Of a DNA stretch of 64,000 nucleotides, positions 44,080 to 56,500 are shown one piece after another. Each line of letters starts with the position of its first letter. Positions within the stretch are counted from its first letter, which is position 1. The notes under the pieces were generated by a model. It had not been told where the DNA came from and did no database searches. It saw only the letters and a program-made list of their open reading frames with translations. A program made the position numbers and the translations under genes. The stretch is from Jaltomata sinuosa (taxonomy: Eukaryota > Streptophyta > Magnoliopsida > Solanales > Solanaceae): positions 43,217-107,216 of the forward strand of contig QJPP01005184.1 in NCBI GenBank assembly GCA_003996215.1. The letters run 5' to 3'.

Positions 44080-44780
44080 GAATCTACCATAATCCTATCC
44101 TTGGATACCACATACCCCAAGAATGTCATAGACTCAAGCCAAAACTCACACTTAGTGAATTTGGCATACAAATGATGGCCTTGCAAGGTCTAAGGACAAC
44201 TCTCAGATGTGGCTTATGCTCTTCCCCACTCCTCGAATATATCAGAATGTCATCGATGAATACAATCACAAAGGAATCTAGGTAGGCTCTTAACACACAG
44301 TTCATCAACTCCATAAGAGCTTCTAGGGCATTCGTCAACCCAAAATACATGACTAGTAACTCATAATGGCTGTATCAAGCCCTAAATATAGTCTTTGGGA
44401 TATCTGTAGCCCTAACCCTTAACTGGTGATACCCAAACCTTAAGTCTATCTTAGAGAACACCACTACACCCTATAGCTGGTCAAATAGATCATCAATATA
44501 CGACATCAGATACATGTTCTTAACTGTCACCTTATTTAACTGCCTGTAGTTAATACACATATGCATTGACCCATCCTTCTACTTTACAAACAAAATAGGA
44601 GCACCCCATAGAGACACACTAGGCTTGATGAACCCTTTACTCAATAAATCCTGAAACTGATCTTTAAGCTCCTTCAACTTAGCTAGTGCCATCTGATATG
44701 GCAGAATAAAAATGGGTTGGGTGCTCAGCTCAACATCAATACCAAAGTCGATGTCAAATCAGGAGAAAGACCTAGTAGAT
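44080..44780 (-). pseudogene. Reverse transcriptase domain, Tekay-like
   Basis: ELSTQPIFILPYQMALAKLKE, KDQFQDLLSKGFIKPSVS, GAPILFVK, a stop, DGSMHMCINYRQLNKVTVKN, FSKIDLRFGYHQLRV, YFGLTNALEALMELMNCVL and the YxDD-box equivalent VIVFIDDILIYSRS. Stops and a frameshift after the box inactivate it. Confidence 0.88.
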
Positions 44781-45059
44781 CAGAAGAAAACACATCTGAA
44801 TACTCACAAACCATAGGAACTGACTCAAGTAAAGGTGTGGTGGCACTAGTATCAGAGACGTAGGTAAGGTAGGACAAACACCATTTCCCAACCAACTGCT
44901 GGGTGCTCAGTAAGGATATAACTCCCTTCGACTTGTGGTTATCCTCACCCTTCCATACTATTGGAGGGATACCAGGCATTCATAGAGTAACAATCTTGGC
45001 AAAGCAATCCAAGACCATATGGTAGGGAGACAGCCAATCCATGCCCAAAATCATATTAA

Positions 45060-45340
45060 AAATCAACCATGTCTAGCACAATCATGTCTACCCATATGTC
45101 ATACCCTAGAATAGTCACCACACAAGCTCAGTATACATGATCCACTACTAACAAATCTCCTGCTAGGGTAGCTGCATGCAAAGGCATAGGCAATAAATCA
45201 CATATAGACTCCAGATGAGTAGCATAATAAGCAGACACTAGAGAATGTAAACCCCAGATCAAACAAAGTAGAAGTTGAATGATGGCAAATATAGATTATA
45301 CCTGTGATGACAACATCTAAAGACCCAACCTCTGGATGGC
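45060..45340 (-). pseudogene. Aspartic protease region, Tekay-like
   Basis: HPEVGSLDVVITGIIYI followed by STLFDPGSTYSLVSAYYATHL: the catalytic position reads D-P-G rather than D-S/T-G, a variant common in this gypsy group. Broken by stops downstream. Confidence 0.75.
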
Positions 45341-45479
45341 CTGAGACTGCATATATATGGCTCCAACCTCCACGACCACATAATCTACTGGACTGAGGAC
45401 CACCTTGAGTACCCTGGGGACCACCTTTACTACCCTATGCACTGCCTCTGGCCAATGGTGCTGGAGACCTAGGGCCCTG

Positions 45480-46790
45480 AACCATCTGGCCCTGCTAACC
45501 ATTGTGCTTGACCTTTGGACAATCTCTAACAAAGTTCCCTAACTCAACACACTTAAAGCACCCTTTGCCCGATGAAGTCCGAATAGAAGAACGCACTGAA
45601 CCAAGCTGGTCGCCATGGCTCGAATACCCAAAATATGCACCACGCAGAGACTAAATCAAACCCTGACTACCCTAACCCTCAGTAATCTGTAATGCTGCCT
45701 GAACAAGCTAGCTTGCCTGGAACCACTACTGATGCTGACCCCTACTAAAGTAGCCTCTATCTCATGTCTATGAGCCACTGTAACCCCCTAATAGATGGGG
45801 CCTCAAAAAGTATGCCCTCAATGGTGCGGGCATGATCCACTACCTCTAAGAATGATTGACCCAAAGCTACCATAACCTCTGTGGCCAAGTGGAGCTATAA
45901 AGTCAACCCTCAAATGAAGCAACATACCTTCCCATACTTGGTGTGCAGAATCGTGGTGGCATGCCTAGCCAACTCGTGGAAATGGATCTCATCCTCTGAG
46001 ATAGACATAGAGCCCTGCTCCAGCCTGATAAATTGGTCTATTAACTGCTCCCTCAAACTGCATGATACATACTTCTCCAAGAAAGCTATTGAGAATTGTG
46101 CCCAAGTAAGTGGCGGTGACGCGGCTGGTCTGCAGGCTATTTATGACCTCCACCACCGTTTTGTTGAACTATCCAGCTTAAATGCGGTGTAATCTGCTCT
46201 ATGAGACTCGACAAACCCAAGGTTATACAACCTCTCCTAGCAACTAGTCAGAAACTCGTACGCATCCTCCCTTAGAGTGCCTAAAAACCTCGGGGGACCG
46301 AACCTCCTAAATCTACAAAGAATCTTGTTCTCCTCAGAAGACATGGCCAGCCTAGCTGGAATAGGTGGAACAACTATAGGAACTGGCAATACCTCTAGTC
46401 GTGGAGTCGCAGTAGCAGGCTGTGCTCCTGAGCCCTGTGTTGCTGCTTGGGCAGAAGTTTGAGCCTTGTCTCTGACCTGAGAACTAATCGGAGTACTGGG
46501 TAAAGCTGTTGGATGTGATATACGCTCAAAGAACCTAAGCAAGCAAACCAATGTGTCCTGTAGTACTGGAGTAGACACGAAACCCGCTGGATATTGGGCT
46601 GGCCCCACACCCTCTGGCTCATATTGTACTTCTTCAATCCCAATGTCAAGCTGTGGCAATGGTAATCTAGTCTAGGCCCGAGCTGGCGCTGTAGCCCATC
46701 CCCTACCTTGACCTCTGAGTTGACCTCTACCCTATCCTGTAGATGGGGCTCTAACTGTAGGTGCAGGGTATCGTCCTCACCTGTTACTGA
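45480..46790 (-). pseudogene. gag of Tekay-like element
   Basis: MPQLDIGIEEVQYEPEG-type N-terminal part, an Ala/Thr/Gln-rich linker, then the capsid FRRFGPPRFLGTLREDAYEF, ERLYNLGFVESHRADYTAF, LTWAQFSIAFLEKYVSCSLRE, DQFIRLEQGSMSISEDEIHF. Near 45510-45555 a knuckle remnant CFKCVELGNFVRDC has lost the His of CCHC. Several stops. Confidence 0.85.
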
Positions 46791-46996
46791 CCTCGTCTGA
46801 ACAATCTGAGAAAGAGGGACACAAAAGATACTTAGAAGTTGATAAGATCAAGGACGCACGATAACAAATCAAACAAGATAGAATCTTTCCTAAGAATGTC
46901 CTATAGCCCCTCACAGATAGGATACAAATGTCATCGTACCGATCTGCGAGACTCTACTAGATACTTTGCTCCTATACTAGTGAGACCGGTTAACCT

Positions 46997-47011
46997 AGAG
47001 CTTTGATACCA
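46997..47011 (-). promoter_or_regulatory. Primer binding site, tRNA-Met type, Tekay-like element
   Basis: The minus strand reads TGGTATCAAAGCTCT three bases after the LTR end, close to TGGTATCAGAGC. Confidence 0.83.
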
Positions 47012-47014
47012 CTT

Positions 47015-49770
47015 TGTGACGACCCAAAACCATACAGTAATGGTGCCTACATAACCCCTAGTAAGCAAGCTAACCCAATGATGCGGAAGATAATAAAACA
47101 TTCAACATCAAGAAAGCAGAAGAAAAAATATAAGGAAATAGGGGCCAATAGTATAGATACATACGAACTATAATAAATATACATCAATGGCCCCAAAGTG
47201 ACTGAGAAGGCGATATATACACAAAAAGCAACCCTGGACCTGGTATCTTCGGTACAAGAGCGTCTAAAGTGCGGAGTAGCTATATAATAAGAACTGTCTA
47301 TCAAAAATGCAAAATATAGATAGAAAAGTAGATAGAAAGTAGTAAAAGTCTCCAAAACGCAGGGAACTCACCACGATCTGAAAGCAGCTGGACATGAATG
47401 ACAAGAGGATCAGTGAGGGTGGCTCATACTAGGTGCTGCATTGAAAAATATGCAGAGTGTAGTATGAGTACCAAAACAATGGGTACCTTGTAGGCATAAT
47501 AAGCCGACCGAGCTCAGAAAGATAATATATATTATAAGCTACAGAAAAGTAAACTTACTACAGGAATCCACCTAAATCTAGTTATCTACTAACAGAGTCA
47601 TAATCTAATGAAAGGTGAAGATAATAATGATAAGAAGACAAGGAATTCTAAGCACACAGAAGAAAATGTGATGCACCGAGAGATGATATGATGTAAAAAC
47701 ATGGCCAACGCAACATAAGTCTGAAATCCCATCATTGAACGAACAATAAGTAAATATGATTCTAAAATCCCAGTGTTGGACATGCAATAAGTAAATATGA
47801 GTCCAGAATCCCAGCATCGGACATGTAATAAGTAAAAAGAAATGTCCTCCACTGAACTTAAATCAGTAAAAAGGGAGGCGTTTAGTTCTTAAATCCAAAT
47901 TCGGTGGTAAGGTAGTGAAACTCTTTCTTAAAACCCTTGAAATACGAAATAATAACAAAAAAAAACCATCCTTTTTAACCCAAAAACCAACCATTCTTTC
48001 TAAGAAGACCATTAATATGCCTAGTACATGAATGTAGAAATGAGAGTAAGTGGTACAAAACCCAAACAAAGATAGAGATATAACACCAAAGGTGGGGGCC
48101 AAAGCGCCCCGAAATAAGGTACTCACTTAGAACTTTGACCAGTTCAATGCTATGGCCTCAGGCCCATAGTTATACAAATTAAATGGTAAATAATGACGGA
48201 GAAGAAAAGGAACATAATAAAATACAACAAGGCATCTACTCTACCTCTAAAACTTCCTAAAGTTCTCTAAGGATTCTAGGCTAGCAATAGTAATTCTACA
48301 AGCTTATATACTAAGGATAAACAAGGATATACTACTCTACAGTCCCAAAATTGGCCAAGATGAGTAGAAAAATAATTTGAGCCTAATTCTAACATAAACC
48401 TAGCCTAACATTCATGCAACTCATAACATATAAAATGTAACTAAGACAAGTCTTAAAATATTAAACTGTAACCTACCTCGAGGCTGAACTGCAAACACGA
48501 ACCGTCACTCGTGTGCCTTCCCTTTTTGAATAACCTCATAAAGTCGACACGCTATCAAGAACATAATCCAGGTGTCAAGACGAGAAGAATGACACCCATA
48601 TTACTAAACAAAAATTCAGGTCGAAAATCAGGTCAGAAAATGACCCTCGGGGCCTGTGCAACTAAATAGAAAACAAAATTCACAATTATGTTCGCAACGG
48701 GTTTAAAAACTTATGCCCAAAATTTGAGCACGAACGAGACTCATTTTGAGGTCTAAAACAGCGTTGTAGTCCTCTTTGATCAAGAATTAAAACAATAAAT
48801 TCTTAATGGAAAAGAGAAAAAACGACATGAATTTAATGACAGAAAAGAGAAGAGGAATACAAGGGAACTTACAAGACCAAGAGGGATGGAAATGTGAGCT
48901 TGGATCAGTGCTTGAAACTCAACACTAATTGAGGAATTCGGTTTGATTGAGGAGAAAATGAAGTTGAAACTAATATATAGATGCCAGACCAAGCCTGTGT
49001 GCACGCGGCCAAGCCACCATGCGTGCGGCCCCGCACAAACATCCAGGCGCACGCGCATGCACAAGACAGACAGAGGTCAAGTCACGCGCTAAGACTGCAC
49101 GCATGTGGCTGGCAACCACGCGCGCGGGCACTCTCATGCTGCCAAGTCACCGCGCGGGCGAAGGGCAACGAGTGGGGCATGGCCGACGCCTTCAAAGCGC
49201 ATGCAACCTACCCTACACATGGGTGAAGGGTTGTCTAGTGATGCAAGAGCAACCATCCAATAACAGTTTTTGGCAACTCAATATGTCACTAGATGGACCC
49301 TCGAGATTCATCCGGGGTCCCGTGGATGCAAAAAAAACTAGGCTACTCAACCAAAAATGGCATTATGGACTCAACGCAATCGATAAAAATCCTAATGGAG
49401 TTTGTTTTAATAAAAAGTGGGCCCCACACCTAAAAATCAACTTTTACCAAAATGGAACCTAATAGCCCAAAATGAGTTTGAAAGTCTTCATACCCAAACC
49501 TAAGGTCCCTCTAACCCAAAGTTGACATTCTGGAGCTAACAACACTGACGAAATTTTCATCCGAGACCATCTTCTCTGAATGTTGACCAAAGTCAACTCT
49601 ATCAACCTTAAGAGTTGTAAAGTAGGAAAATGAGCTTAAAACACAAATGAATGGCACGAGAACCGAACCGTCAGTTTTAGCAAGTCATAAATGACTTGTA
49701 GCCACTGTGGTAAAGCTCGAAATACGGAAAAAGTATGAAAATCAAAGAATTAACCTAGAGGGTCATTAGA
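47015..49770 (-). repeat. 5' LTR of Tekay-like element (2756 bp)
   Basis: Plus strand starts TGTGACGACCC next to the primer binding site and ends GGTCATTAGA. Homologous to 39120-41859. GC-rich patch at about 48990-49190, TATA at 48971-48980. Confidence 0.88.
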
Positions 49771-50605
49771 GTTTTTACGAAGAAAATATGGAAGGAGAGG
49801 GGAGCGTTGTTAAAGCCTTGTGCGGTCTTTTATGGATATCGAGAAGAATGTGGGGCACATGTCTTTTTTAGGAGGAGAATAATATGATATGTATGTATAA
49901 ATGAGCTGATGAAGGGAGTATATTGTTGCAAGTGTTTTGATGTGGGCCGGGTCATATGCGTTTAAATTGGGCTAAGGGAATGATTTTTGGGCCAATTGGG
50001 AGCTGAAGAGGAGGATTAAAGGATTTAAAGGATGGCCACATTTTGCAAAATGTGGCCAGATTCAATTTAAGGTATGACCAAATTGAAATAATTTAATAAA
50101 ATCAGCCATAATTGAAATAGATAAATTAAGTCTCTAATTAACTAAATGAGCTTCTAGCTTTAACAATTTTTAAAAATAATTTTATTATAACATGTAATTA
50201 TTTAATTTTAAACTAAGAATCTAATTATATGATTAATTTCTTATTTCAAATAATTTTAAGGAATAATAAACATCTTTACTTTAAAACGTGATTTTCACTC
50301 AAAATATTTTTTTAAAGTGAAAGTTATATGATTTTACATTATTAAATATAGAATATATATATTTCCCCTAAAATCATAAAATTAAAACGTGATTTTCACT
50401 CAAAATATTTTTTTAAAGTGAAAGTTATATGATTTTACATTATTAAATATAGAATATATATATTTCCCCTAAAATCATAAAATTAACCTCAAATTTATTT
50501 TTAAAATCATTTCATCTTATAAAAACAATTATTTTAAAATTATTTAAAATTTATAACAGCTCTAAATTAATTAAGAATGTGGAGGACAAAAATTGGGTAT
50601 CAACA
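49771..50605 (-). repeat. 5' LTR of Tat/Ogre-like element, outer part
   Basis: Minus strand starts TGTTGATACCCAATTTTTG at 50605 and matches 24223-23050 closely, except for the MITE. At 49771 it is interrupted by the Tekay-like element and continues at 39119. Contains a 101-bp perfect tandem duplication (50281-50482). Confidence 0.85.
50281..50482. repeat. 101-bp perfect tandem duplication
   Basis: Units 50281-50381 and 50382-50482 are identical base for base as I read them. The homologous 3' LTR (about 23990-24100) has a single copy. Confidence 0.93.
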
Positions 50606-52481
50606 ACTAACATCACACCTCTAAGCTCATATCCACCCAAATAAACTTAATTAATACTAATCCAAGGGACTCAAAATCATCTATCTACGATCTCCTGAAT
50701 TTAGCTCTTAAGAACACCATATAATGCACACCTAGCCTTCTCCATACTTAGAAACCCAAGAATACTAAAGTAGTCACACATAGTACTATATGATATTAGA
50801 ATCCCGTGTAACTACATTCTATCTTAGTGCATGTCTTTCTTTCTAGCATTCAAGGCTCTCCTTCACCTAACGACTTAGCTTCTAATCACCTATCCCTATC
50901 TAGCCCACATATGCATATCATTCTCACAACTTCACCCTTGCCATAAGTTATCAACTTAATTCTTGCATACACTACATACAAAAAATACCTATCCTAGAGC
51001 TCTTAGGGCTGAGAGAACTGATCTGGACGTGAAAAGAAAGAGAAAATGGCCAAGACATCCTTTTAGAAGTGCATACGATCTTGATTGCATGGTATGTCTC
51101 ACAAACCATGAACCAGGTTCACAAACCATGGTCGAGCCATCAAATCTTCTGATATTTATAAGTCTCTAAGTCATTTTCATGAATAGGGCTCACAAATAGT
51201 GGAAAGGTTCACGAATCATGGTCTGAACCATCATATTTTTTTTCGAGGATTATCAAATGTGAATCATTTCCATGATTTGCTTCAGGGGCCGTGGACCATG
51301 TTCACGAACTGTGAACTCAAACCGTGGAGTTCTAGTAAGTTGAGGTTCTTTAGGTTAGTTTTCACGATCTATTCCATGGACCGTGCACTAGTTGTACTGT
51401 CCGTATCCACAGGGATCAATCCCACCCAACCAACATTAGAACCCTCATACTATCATCTTTATTAGCACATGGATCATTTAAACTCCAAGCATAGGGTCTA
51501 GTACTATACAGGGGTAGCAACACAATTTTCTCATACTACACGGGCTTACAACTACTAAAGAACAATTTAAGGAAACACTAGCCCATTTAAAATTCATGAC
51601 AAAATAGCCGATCTTACTCACACAATCTATCAATTGTAACCTACAAGCACATTCTCCTCTTACAACATCATCACTACTTCATACTAATTCATTATACATC
51701 CTATACTTAGTCTTGTACTAACACATTGACATACCCTCATGAGCTTCTACCCTAGTTCAAATATGCTCTAAGGCATCTTAACCAACCACTCTTCTACGCT
51801 CTACCATGGAACCTACACAAAAATTATCACTCTTTGGCCAACACCAAGGGGCTTATCATCCCATTACTTACCATATACATACGTGACTATGTTTATATAC
51901 TTCCCTCAATACTATCTTTACTTTTGGCTGCGACACTTCTAACTTCATATTTTTGGCTCTAAGTTCATTCTACTACTCATGGCTTACACACCCCAAATTA
52001 CACTCTAGGGTGACAGTATTACCCAAGCACTTAGAGGCACGCTCTCCCACTAAGGGTGTAATCCATATAGAGGTTTCAGAAGGGGGTTTGAGAGAATATA
52101 TTATTGTGGGATCAATGTACAATTCATATGAACAATGGTACATTCTTTCAAATTAATAGACTTTGATGCCCTAGTAGGCTCCTCTCAAGCCCTTGTGAAG
52201 TCTCTTGAATTTTTGATAGCTCTATATTAGAGCACTTCACTAATAGGAACCTGAGCTTTACTGCTTCTATCATCTCAAAGATGAGGCTTAGTCAGTGGAA
52301 TTGAACAATGCATAAATCTGAATAAGTTTCTTATGACACTGCTTATTGCACAATCTAGAGTATGAAAGAATAGAAAACTTTTATTAAATGCCCGTAGTCC
52401 CTCATTTATAGGAGTGGAACCCTCACAATCATAAATAGGATCCTACATACACGACTTCATAGTATCCCTAGGATACTTGAA
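50606..52481 (-). other. LTR-like remnant and leader of a minus-strand element
   Basis: No credible frame. 51040-51420 is full of CCATGGT/TTCACGAA/CACGGTC words like those in other LTRs here, and the minus strand has a TATA motif (TTATAAATATC, about 51153-51163). This looks like U3 and R of a further minus-strand LTR, but I cannot fix its ends. The part next to 52482 is the untranslated leader behind that primer binding site. It begins abruptly at the Tat/Ogre-like LTR edge at 50605. Confidence 0.45.
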
Positions 52482-52499
52482 CTCTGGGCTCTGATACCA
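52482..52499 (-). promoter_or_regulatory. Primer binding site, tRNA-Met type
   Basis: The minus strand reads TGGTATCAGAGCCCAGAG, four bases after the end of the LTR at 52504. A perfect 12-nt match to the usual TGGTATCAGAGC. Confidence 0.85.
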
Positions 52500-52503
52500 A
52501 GTT

Positions 52504-55179
52504 TGTCATGACCTGAGTCTACACCCTAGCTGTAACAAGCACCCAAACCACAAGTGGCTCAAGCAAATCCTTGGCCTGACATACTACTAAAAAATATACT
52601 AAAAGATAAAATGAATGATAAAGCATGAATTGAACTATTATAAAATAATAAAATAAATTTTCATTAACTAAGACATAAAGTCATCTAAAATCTGATACAA
52701 CTAATTAACTGATGTTTATGAAGTCTATACTAAATATTGAATACTATTTATAAAGACAAGGCCCCAGGTCTACCTTTATGTAATAAAAGACCTCCTAAAC
52801 TAGACTACTAACTAAACCCTTTGAAAGTAAGGAGGGATCATCCAAAACTGATAACATAACTCTATTGAAGTGTCCAATCACGATCCTGAGTACCTGCATC
52901 TGCATCAAACAATGATGCAACATCAAATAACATTAGTACATGTAATGTATGGTATGTAAGATAGCTGAACTGAAACTAAATTGGTTACTAATAAGCTGAC
53001 AAACTAAGCATGAAAATATGCATCACAGTCATAAATATACTGAACAACTGAAATAACCGTATAACTAAACTGAATACTTAGTAATTGAACTGAATAACAA
53101 ATTTATTTAATAGGACTATATACAATGCATTAAAATCCTTTAGAAATAATGGCCTTGGACAAATGCATCTTATCTGACAATCACTGAGTAAAGCTATATG
53201 CAACTGAACACTTAAAACATGTTTTGAAAACTAGAGGCCTAGTGCCATCAATCATACTTTAAAAATCTTCTTGAAATGGAATAGCTTAGTTAGTTGTATA
53301 ACTGAAGCTGCACAAACTATATGCAACCAAATCATGAAATATTTTCATAAAACTGCCGGCTAATACTGAAATACTGAGCTGAATGAGTAAAACTGATTAG
53401 ACTAAAATGCAACTAATAGATGAAAGTAAACACAAGTATGAAAAATGTGCAACAACTGTTATGAAAAGTTGAAAACTATATATCAGTAATAAGTTCCCAA
53501 AATACTTTAGTTTAGTTGGGACTTTATCTTGATCGACAAATATCACATGAGCACATGATGTCTAACCTCTGGCCCAGTTGAGAGAGTTATTCCAAACCTT
53601 GTCGGGGTAAGGAACAATACTAAACTATGGATCCATACTAAGCCCTTATGAGGCCCTATCTAAGGAGTTTCCCAAATTAATGACACGATGTTATCCTACA
53701 CTAGCAATGTAGTTTTGGGGTTTGAGTTATCTAAACCTTTACCCATCTCGATGCTAAATAATTCTACCAAAAATAATGTAAGTGATCATAAGGTAAAAAC
53801 TATCTAAGGCAACTGAAAAGTCTGCTATAGAGCCTTCTAGCTCAAAATCAATATGTACGATATAACTGGTGAGCTTGATACCCAACTAACTGACTATGCT
53901 ACTGGTGAGCCTCTATGCTTTAAATACTACTTTAAAACTAAACTTTACTTTCTTTTTTCTAAAATCATGCACTTTAAGCCAAACTGGCTAAGCTAGAACT
54001 CTTTCTGAAATGCTTCCCTAAAACTGAAAGCTACTAACTTCATGAAAATAATGCATGTCTATAGCATAACCATGCCCTAGGATTAACTTTTAGCTAAAAA
54101 GGGGTTCATGGGATAAGATGACATGAACCATCAATCAACAATCATATGAGATAGGAATTTCAACACGCTAAACAATGAATAACTCAAATTATAGAGAGGA
54201 AATAAAGTTTATAGACTTTGGGCAAGTGCCCTAGCTTTAATCTCTTCTAAAACTGAACTGTAGATGTAGCGCATGGGGAAGAATGGAGTTTCTTACTATG
54301 ATAGCCTTACGCACCTTAAGGAAGAAGAAATTTGGAGGAAGAAACTTGAGAAGTCTTCTTGCTTGAGATTCTATGTTTTTGCTTGCTTGAAACCCTAGGT
54401 TAGGTACCTTAGAGTCTGGAGATAAATCTTTTAGAAAGATTGACGTTTTTGAGTGAAATAACCCCTTTTTGGTGCTTAAACAACATAGGGAGGGGACTTG
54501 GGGTAAGGAAAGGACTAAACTAACCCTCACTTAGCTATCATAAAATGCAAAAAAATCTCATTGAATGACTCACATCGTGAGTTGTGAGGTGGTCCACGAG
54601 TCATGACTCAATTTGTCACTTTTTACCAGACTTTTTAAGTCACTGGTTCAATCGCACGATTGGCCCCATGATTTATGGGCCATCCCATGGATTATGGTCT
54701 ATGTCATTAGCTTCACGGGAGTTTTTAAAACCGCTAGTTCAATCTCACGACTGGCCCCATAATTGTGGGCTATCCCATGGATCATGGACCAAGTCATCAT
54801 TTTTTGGTAGATTCACTCTCTGGTAAAATGATTATAACTCTTTACTCCAGACTCATATTAATAAATGGTTGGTGGCGTTAGGAAAAAAACTCAAAATCCT
54901 TTAATTTGTTAGGCCATGGGACATGTTAGTCTTCATATAATAGGAGGAATGCTTGATGGAAGTTGACCCTAGTATGAAGCTATACAAAAACTAAATCATA
55001 GAAAGGCTTCAAACTCAACATTGTGCCAGAGGTTCCTTATGACCTTAGTTCATATATAATATACTTACAACACTTAAAAATTGATTTCAACACCTAGGTA
55101 TAAAAAAATTTATTTGGTTAGAGTCTATCTACATACCTAGAATAGTTTCAAACTTAGCCTAAAAATATGAGGTGTAACA
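52504..55179 (-). repeat. 5' LTR of a minus-strand LTR element (2676 bp), partner LTR lost
   Basis: Plus strand begins TGTCATGACC next to a primer binding site and ends GAGGTGTAACA, so it starts TGTTACACC in element orientation. A GC-richer patch with an about 100-bp duplication (CACGAYTGGCCCCATRATT words at 54655 and 54755) lies at 54565-54800. It interrupts a plus-strand gypsy gag at 55180. No coding part of this element is recognisable to the left, so it is a truncated copy. The region 52504-54560 holds no frame. Confidence 0.8.
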
Positions 55180-56500
55180 ATTATTATGAAAGGCTTCTAA
55201 GTATGGGGTTGATATAGTTTCACAGGGTCGATTATATAGATTTGCAGATGTGTGGCATTTCCAAGCAATGTCAGAATTCCTATGTTGACTCTATACCAGC
55301 AAGATCTCCTCTTATGACTTGGGAGTTGTTTTCATAGGCTTTCCTTAATTGGTTTGATCCTCGTAGATTTAGGGATGAGTGTAGGCATTAGTTTAAGCAC
55401 TTTACTCAGGACAATATCTTGGTGACTGAGTATGAGACTCCATTCTATACATTATCTCACCATGCTTTGGTGATCTTACCGATGAGAGCGAGAGGATTCA
55501 CAAATTCATGAGAGGTCTTACCTTTAGGATTTAAGAGGTGGTGTTTTCTACAACTCAGTTAGGAGCTACTTTTTGGAGGGTGGTCAAGATGGTCAAGGAG
55601 TTTTAGCTTATGCACCATGAGTTGTTTAGGGATTTATGGGACAATAGGTCCTGTATTTCTGATCAGTTCAGTGGAATCTCATCCAAAGGTAGGAGTTCTT
55701 TTAGGAGAGGCTTTCATTCTCAGCATAATAGGCCAGTTCATGCAGTACTTCAAGCGTCCCAGTGAGGGTATTTTGGACGAGACTCTTTTAGCCCACGAAA
55801 GACTTCTCATGGTTCTTCCTAGAGGTCCTCAGGCTGTGGTGGCCACTTTGGTTATTCAGGTCCCTCTTAAGATATGGTGGTTCCTAAGTCTTGTTATGAG
55901 TGTCATAGTCTAGAGCATATCAAGATGCATTTTCCTAGACTTAGAGGTGGGGTTGATAGCATAGTTCTTAGGCTCCAACTAGGGCAGCAACACCCCTATC
56001 TAGGGTTGGGTAGATCTAAGGCAGGTAGAAGGTCACCACCAACCGATTGAGAGGTGGTAGATGAGTTGTTTATCCAGGAGGAGACAAGGCTCAGTGTTAC
56101 ATTTTTTTTGGGTAGACCTAAAGTGGAGTTCTCTAATACTATTATCACAGGTATCATATTAGTATGCCATCGACCTACTTTAGTATTATTTAATCATGGT
56201 TCTACTTTCTCCAGTGTAATTGCATACGTTGCATCTAGTCTTGATATGATATGTGAGTCTTGTACTATGTCTATTCATGTTTCTACCTTAGGTGGGTGAT
56301 TTTTTAGTAGTGGATCGAGTGTACCAATCTTATGTTATGACTCTTCCAGGTCTAATACTTTGGTAGACTTGACTATTCTAGATATAGTAGATTTTGATGT
56401 AATTTTAGGCATGGATTAGCTTTCTTCATATCATGCTATTATGGATTGTAGTGCCAAGATGGTCATATTAGTGATTCCAAGTGTACTAAGGTTGGAGTGG
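55180..56500 (+). pseudogene. Ty3/gypsy gag C-terminal part and protease, plus strand
   Basis: Starts mid-capsid at the LTR junction. In mixed frames: NYYERLLSMGLI, FHRVDYIDLQMCGISKQ, PARSPLMTWELFS, RRFRDECRH, then PFYTLSHHALVILP and a degenerate GLTFRI. A knuckle remnant reads CYECHSLEHIKMHFP (C..C..H kept, last Cys lost). Protease-related sequence 56054-56500: PTLVLFNHGSTFSSVIAYVAS with D changed to N at the active site, and DFDVILGMD. Many stops. The 5' part of gag and the 5' LTR are missing. Confidence 0.83.

Larger units (their letters stand above)
39120..49770 (-). mobile_element. Tekay/Del-like Ty3/gypsy retrotransposon, complete but decayed
   Basis: Two similar LTRs (39120-41859 and 47015-49770) enclose a tRNA-Met-type primer binding site and a polyprotein remnant in the order gag, protease, reverse transcriptase, RNase H, integrase, chromodomain, all on the minus strand. 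The element sits inside the 5' LTR of the Tat/Ogre-like element; flanking GTTTG (39115-39119) and GTTTT (49771-49775) are a 5-bp target duplication with one mismatch. Dozens of stops make it inert. Confidence 0.9.
23036..50605 (-). mobile_element. Tat/Ogre-like LTR retrotransposon with internal pol deletion
   Basis: In minus-strand order: 5' LTR 50605-49771 and 39119-36265 (split by a Tekay-like element), primer binding site 36264-36247, ORF1-like remnant about 35160-34200, gag about 33600-31400, protease and G-patch-like region 31235-30165, a fragment of the reverse-transcriptase entry region, a fragment of the integrase C-terminus, a 5-kb 3' untranslated region, polypurine tract 24240-24224 and a truncated 3' LTR 24223-23036. 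Without the insert it spans about 17 kb. The gene order with an extra 5' ORF and a very long 3' region is typical of Ogre/Tat elements. Most of reverse transcriptase, RNase H and integrase is deleted. Confidence 0.82.

Noticed and set aside
53000..54560. Possible host exon in the AT-moderate stretch
   Set aside because: No frame longer than chance and no splice-site-bounded coding run; it lies wholly inside an LTR.
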